A model generated the notes under the pieces. The model ran no database searches. It worked only from the letters and a program-made list of their open reading frames with translations, and was not told the origin of the DNA. The translations under genes and the position numbers were made by a program. 64,000 bases of DNA from Sphagnum compactum (taxonomy: Eukaryota; Bryophyta; Sphagnopsida; Sphagnales): positions 6,138,001 to 6,202,000 of the forward strand of contig OZ234498.1 in the NCBI GenBank assembly GCA_965153455.1, in the 5' to 3' direction. This document shows, one piece after another, positions 62,081 to 64,000 of the stretch; the stretch's first letter is position 1, and each line of letters begins with the position of its first letter.

Positions 62081-63400
62081 GCTGTTCTTGCCCCCTAATT
62101 GTGAGACGTTACAGATAACTCTAATCTACTATATTAATTCACTACGTCTGTGCGTGCGTCTGTCTAACACGACAATTCTGCTGCAGAACCGACCTCTGCA
62201 TTTTCTATGGCAAAACCGGGCAATGCATGGCAGAACCGGGTCGTGGTGGCGGAGAGACACACGCCAGCCATCGATCGCGTCGTCACCACCGACACTCTGA
62301 GCTTCCTCTACCTTCTGGTGGACAAGAAGCGGAAAACCTTGCATATTATCAATGCACAGATCCGTATCCTTCTCTAGAATCAAATCCGGTTGAGTGCCAT
62401 TTCGCTATGGGATCTAACACTAGAAAGAGCATTACTGAGGTAGTTTTGGCATCTGCACAAAAGCTCGCATCGTGTTTGATGAGATGTGAGCATCAAATCA
62501 ATGTCGACCCTGCTTGGGTTCGACAAGCTTTGTGCATGTCCAACTGACAGCTCTTCAGTCGAATGGATGATGCAGACAATGGAACAAGCACAATGCTCTG
62601 GAAATCGAAGAAAGACGGAAAGAATCAAACGACCGGCAATACCGCGTACGAAACACATTGCTCTAGCACGGCCGTCACTGTTAGAAGTTCAGAACATGAC
62701 CAACGGAAGGGTATCTTCTCTCTTTCAAAGCAGAAGATATTTATCGTCATAAAGATTAGAGAGTTAATTGACAAGATTATGAAGAGATTTCATTCAGACT
62801 AGCAATGAAACACTCACCATGCTAAGAAGTTATGCAAGCTTCCGGATAACATAGTACCATATTTTGGTATGATATGTGGCAAATGTAGCATGATCCAATC
62901 TGCATTCCTTGGGGATATCTCTGGACAGCAGATCCTGGAAGAAGCAGCAATGCAGCGTGAAGCATTTTACACAGAGAGAGCGGCTCAAATTCGGGTTACA
63001 AAGTACACAAACCGGTATGACAGATCCTTCTAGCCCTCAAAGAATGAACCCTCTATCCTAGCAAAGAATACAAGGAGAGAGAAAATGCATCATCTACACA
63101 CTGGAAATGCAAGCACTCGAATGCAGACCTGGACCGTCGACACAAATAAGGATCGTTATGGATGTTTTTTTGTTCAGGGAAGGAGGAACAATACTATCGG
63201 GAAATGGAAACCACGATCAAAGAGGGCACTGAGAGCAATATCTGGAAAACAGTTTTATCTCTCACTGACGTGGACAATGAGTTTCCAAGTACCTTTTGGT
63301 GGACAAGGACATCACCAAGGAATTCAAAACCACATGACCCGTCTCAGCTTCTGACAAAACCCTAAATTAGTTGGGAGTTGTAACTTTACAATTCCATCTT
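62081..63400 (+). other. coding-like region of unknown identity
   Basis: The base composition rises towards that of exons. Several plus-strand frames succeed each other (62227-62547, 62563-62802, about 62810-63030, 63085-63354). Translations such as NIVPYFGMICGKCSMIQ and ILEEAAMQREAFYTERAA look protein-like. Stops and frame changes lie between them, with no consistent GT..AG joins. It may be a pseudogene, a transposon remnant or unrecognised exons. I do not recognise the family. Confidence 0.3.
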
Positions 63401-63405
63401 TTCCA

Positions 63406-63621
63406 TTAACCTCTGCATTGTTGCTCCCTACGTAAATGAGTTTCTTTCAAAGCAAGTGGGGTGACCTCCTCAGAACCCAGATGGGGTGATACCATCCCAC
63501 AGAAATGAGGACTGTTGTTAGGAGCTGCAGAATAGATTCCCTTGCTAGCTGTGGCTGCACTTGCAATTTTGCGCAAAACAACTAGCTCTTGGAATCTCGA
63601 TTTGATCATGCTTGATGACAC
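63406..63621 (-). CDS. candidate first exon, mitochondrial-presequence-like N-terminus (unrecognised)
   Basis: An open minus-strand frame contains MIKSRFQELVVLRKIASAA followed by TASKGIYSAA. It is rich in Arg, Ser and Ala, has no acidic residue after the first few positions, and resembles a mitochondrial targeting peptide. Possible donor sites (GAG|GTCACC and AGAG|GTTAAT) occur downstream, but I could not find a matching second exon between 62.1 and 63.4 kb. The call is weak and rests on composition alone. Confidence 0.22.
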   Translation of the reverse strand: MSSSMIKSRFQELVVLRKIASAATASKGIYSAAPNNSPHFCGMVSPHLGSEEVTPLALKETHLRREQQCRG

Positions 63622-63889
63622 AAATTAAAAAAACCACTGCTTGCTGCAGTATTCTCTGTTGAATTCCTCCTCTGGCAACAAAGTTGCACTCACACTGAAA
63701 TTTCCTTCTCACTTTGTTGAACAGTGTTTCTCAAATATCTTGCATGGATTTTTAACAACTCACGAGAATCGCCATCTGAAATCACATTGCATATCAACAG
63801 TGTCTGCTGCGTCTGCTGGTGCTGCGGCTGCTGTGAACGCCGCCTCCAGGAATAGGCTGTCTGTCGCTGACCGCATGTCCACCGCAGCG

Positions 63890-64000
63890 GGACCGCGACC
63901 GTGAGCAGCACGCAGAGGCCCATGCCTGGCTGACAGACCAGGAGCGGCAGCAGTAGCGAGACCGCGACCGCGAGCAGCACGCAGAGGCCCGTGCCCGACT
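63890..64000 (+). repeat. GC-rich tandem duplication, 69-bp period, cut by window edge
   Basis: GACCGCGACCGTGAGCAGCA begins at 63891, and its near copy GACCGCGACCGCGAGCAGCA begins at 63960. Both continue CGCAGAGGCCC and TGCC. The second copy runs into the end of the window, so the array may be longer. The GC content is far above the window average. Confidence 0.85.

Overview
The window reads as nuclear DNA of a land plant: AT-rich, gene-poor, rich in simple repeats and old transposons, with introns bounded by GT and AG. The two convincing genes belong to plant regulatory families. The species cannot be named from the sequence. A large-genome, possibly non-flowering vascular plant is only a guess.

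Layout. Positions 1386-6686 (minus strand) hold a bHLH transcription factor of the plant CIB/BEE/bHLH49-62-78 group, rebuilt here as seven exons and about 858 residues. Positions 6.7-21.6 kb are AT-rich intergenic DNA with microsatellites, diverged tandem repeats and short inverted repeats, but no gene I can support. Positions 21.6-25.7 kb hold a small CACTA-like MITE followed by a 5'-truncated, dead LINE whose reverse transcriptase has lost its catalytic aspartates. Positions 25.7-42.8 kb are mostly repeats: tandem arrays, CT-rich cryptic repeats, TAGG-rich tracts and a near-perfect 59-bp-arm palindrome at 40.4 kb. Position 42.9 kb begins an 824-bp element with terminal inverted repeats and TTA duplications (PIF/Harbinger-like). 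Positions 46.0-48.3 kb hold zinc-finger coding remnants that look transposon-derived. Positions 48.9-49.5 kb hold a tandem array of a dispersed TAGCCAAATTTGGCTA-type repeat, directly upstream of an intact LSD1/LOL zinc-finger gene (49913-50476, plus) with no intron in its coding region. Positions 58.7-61.6 kb hold a decayed Ty3/gypsy-like gag-protease region interrupted by a complete 149-bp CACTA-type MITE with a CAT target duplication. The last 2 kb are less AT-rich and hold unrecognised open stretches and a GC-rich tandem duplication cut by the window edge.

The two intact genes probably act independently: a DNA-binding bHLH regulator and an LSD1-type regulator of cell death and stress signalling. 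Nothing shows a shared operon-like function. I found no convincing new multi-gene system. The most unusual items are the palindrome, the intronless LSD1-type gene, the dispersed repeat family found both in the bHLH transcription unit and beside the LSD1 gene, the uniform Asp-to-Asn loss in the LINE, and two well-delimited TIR elements.
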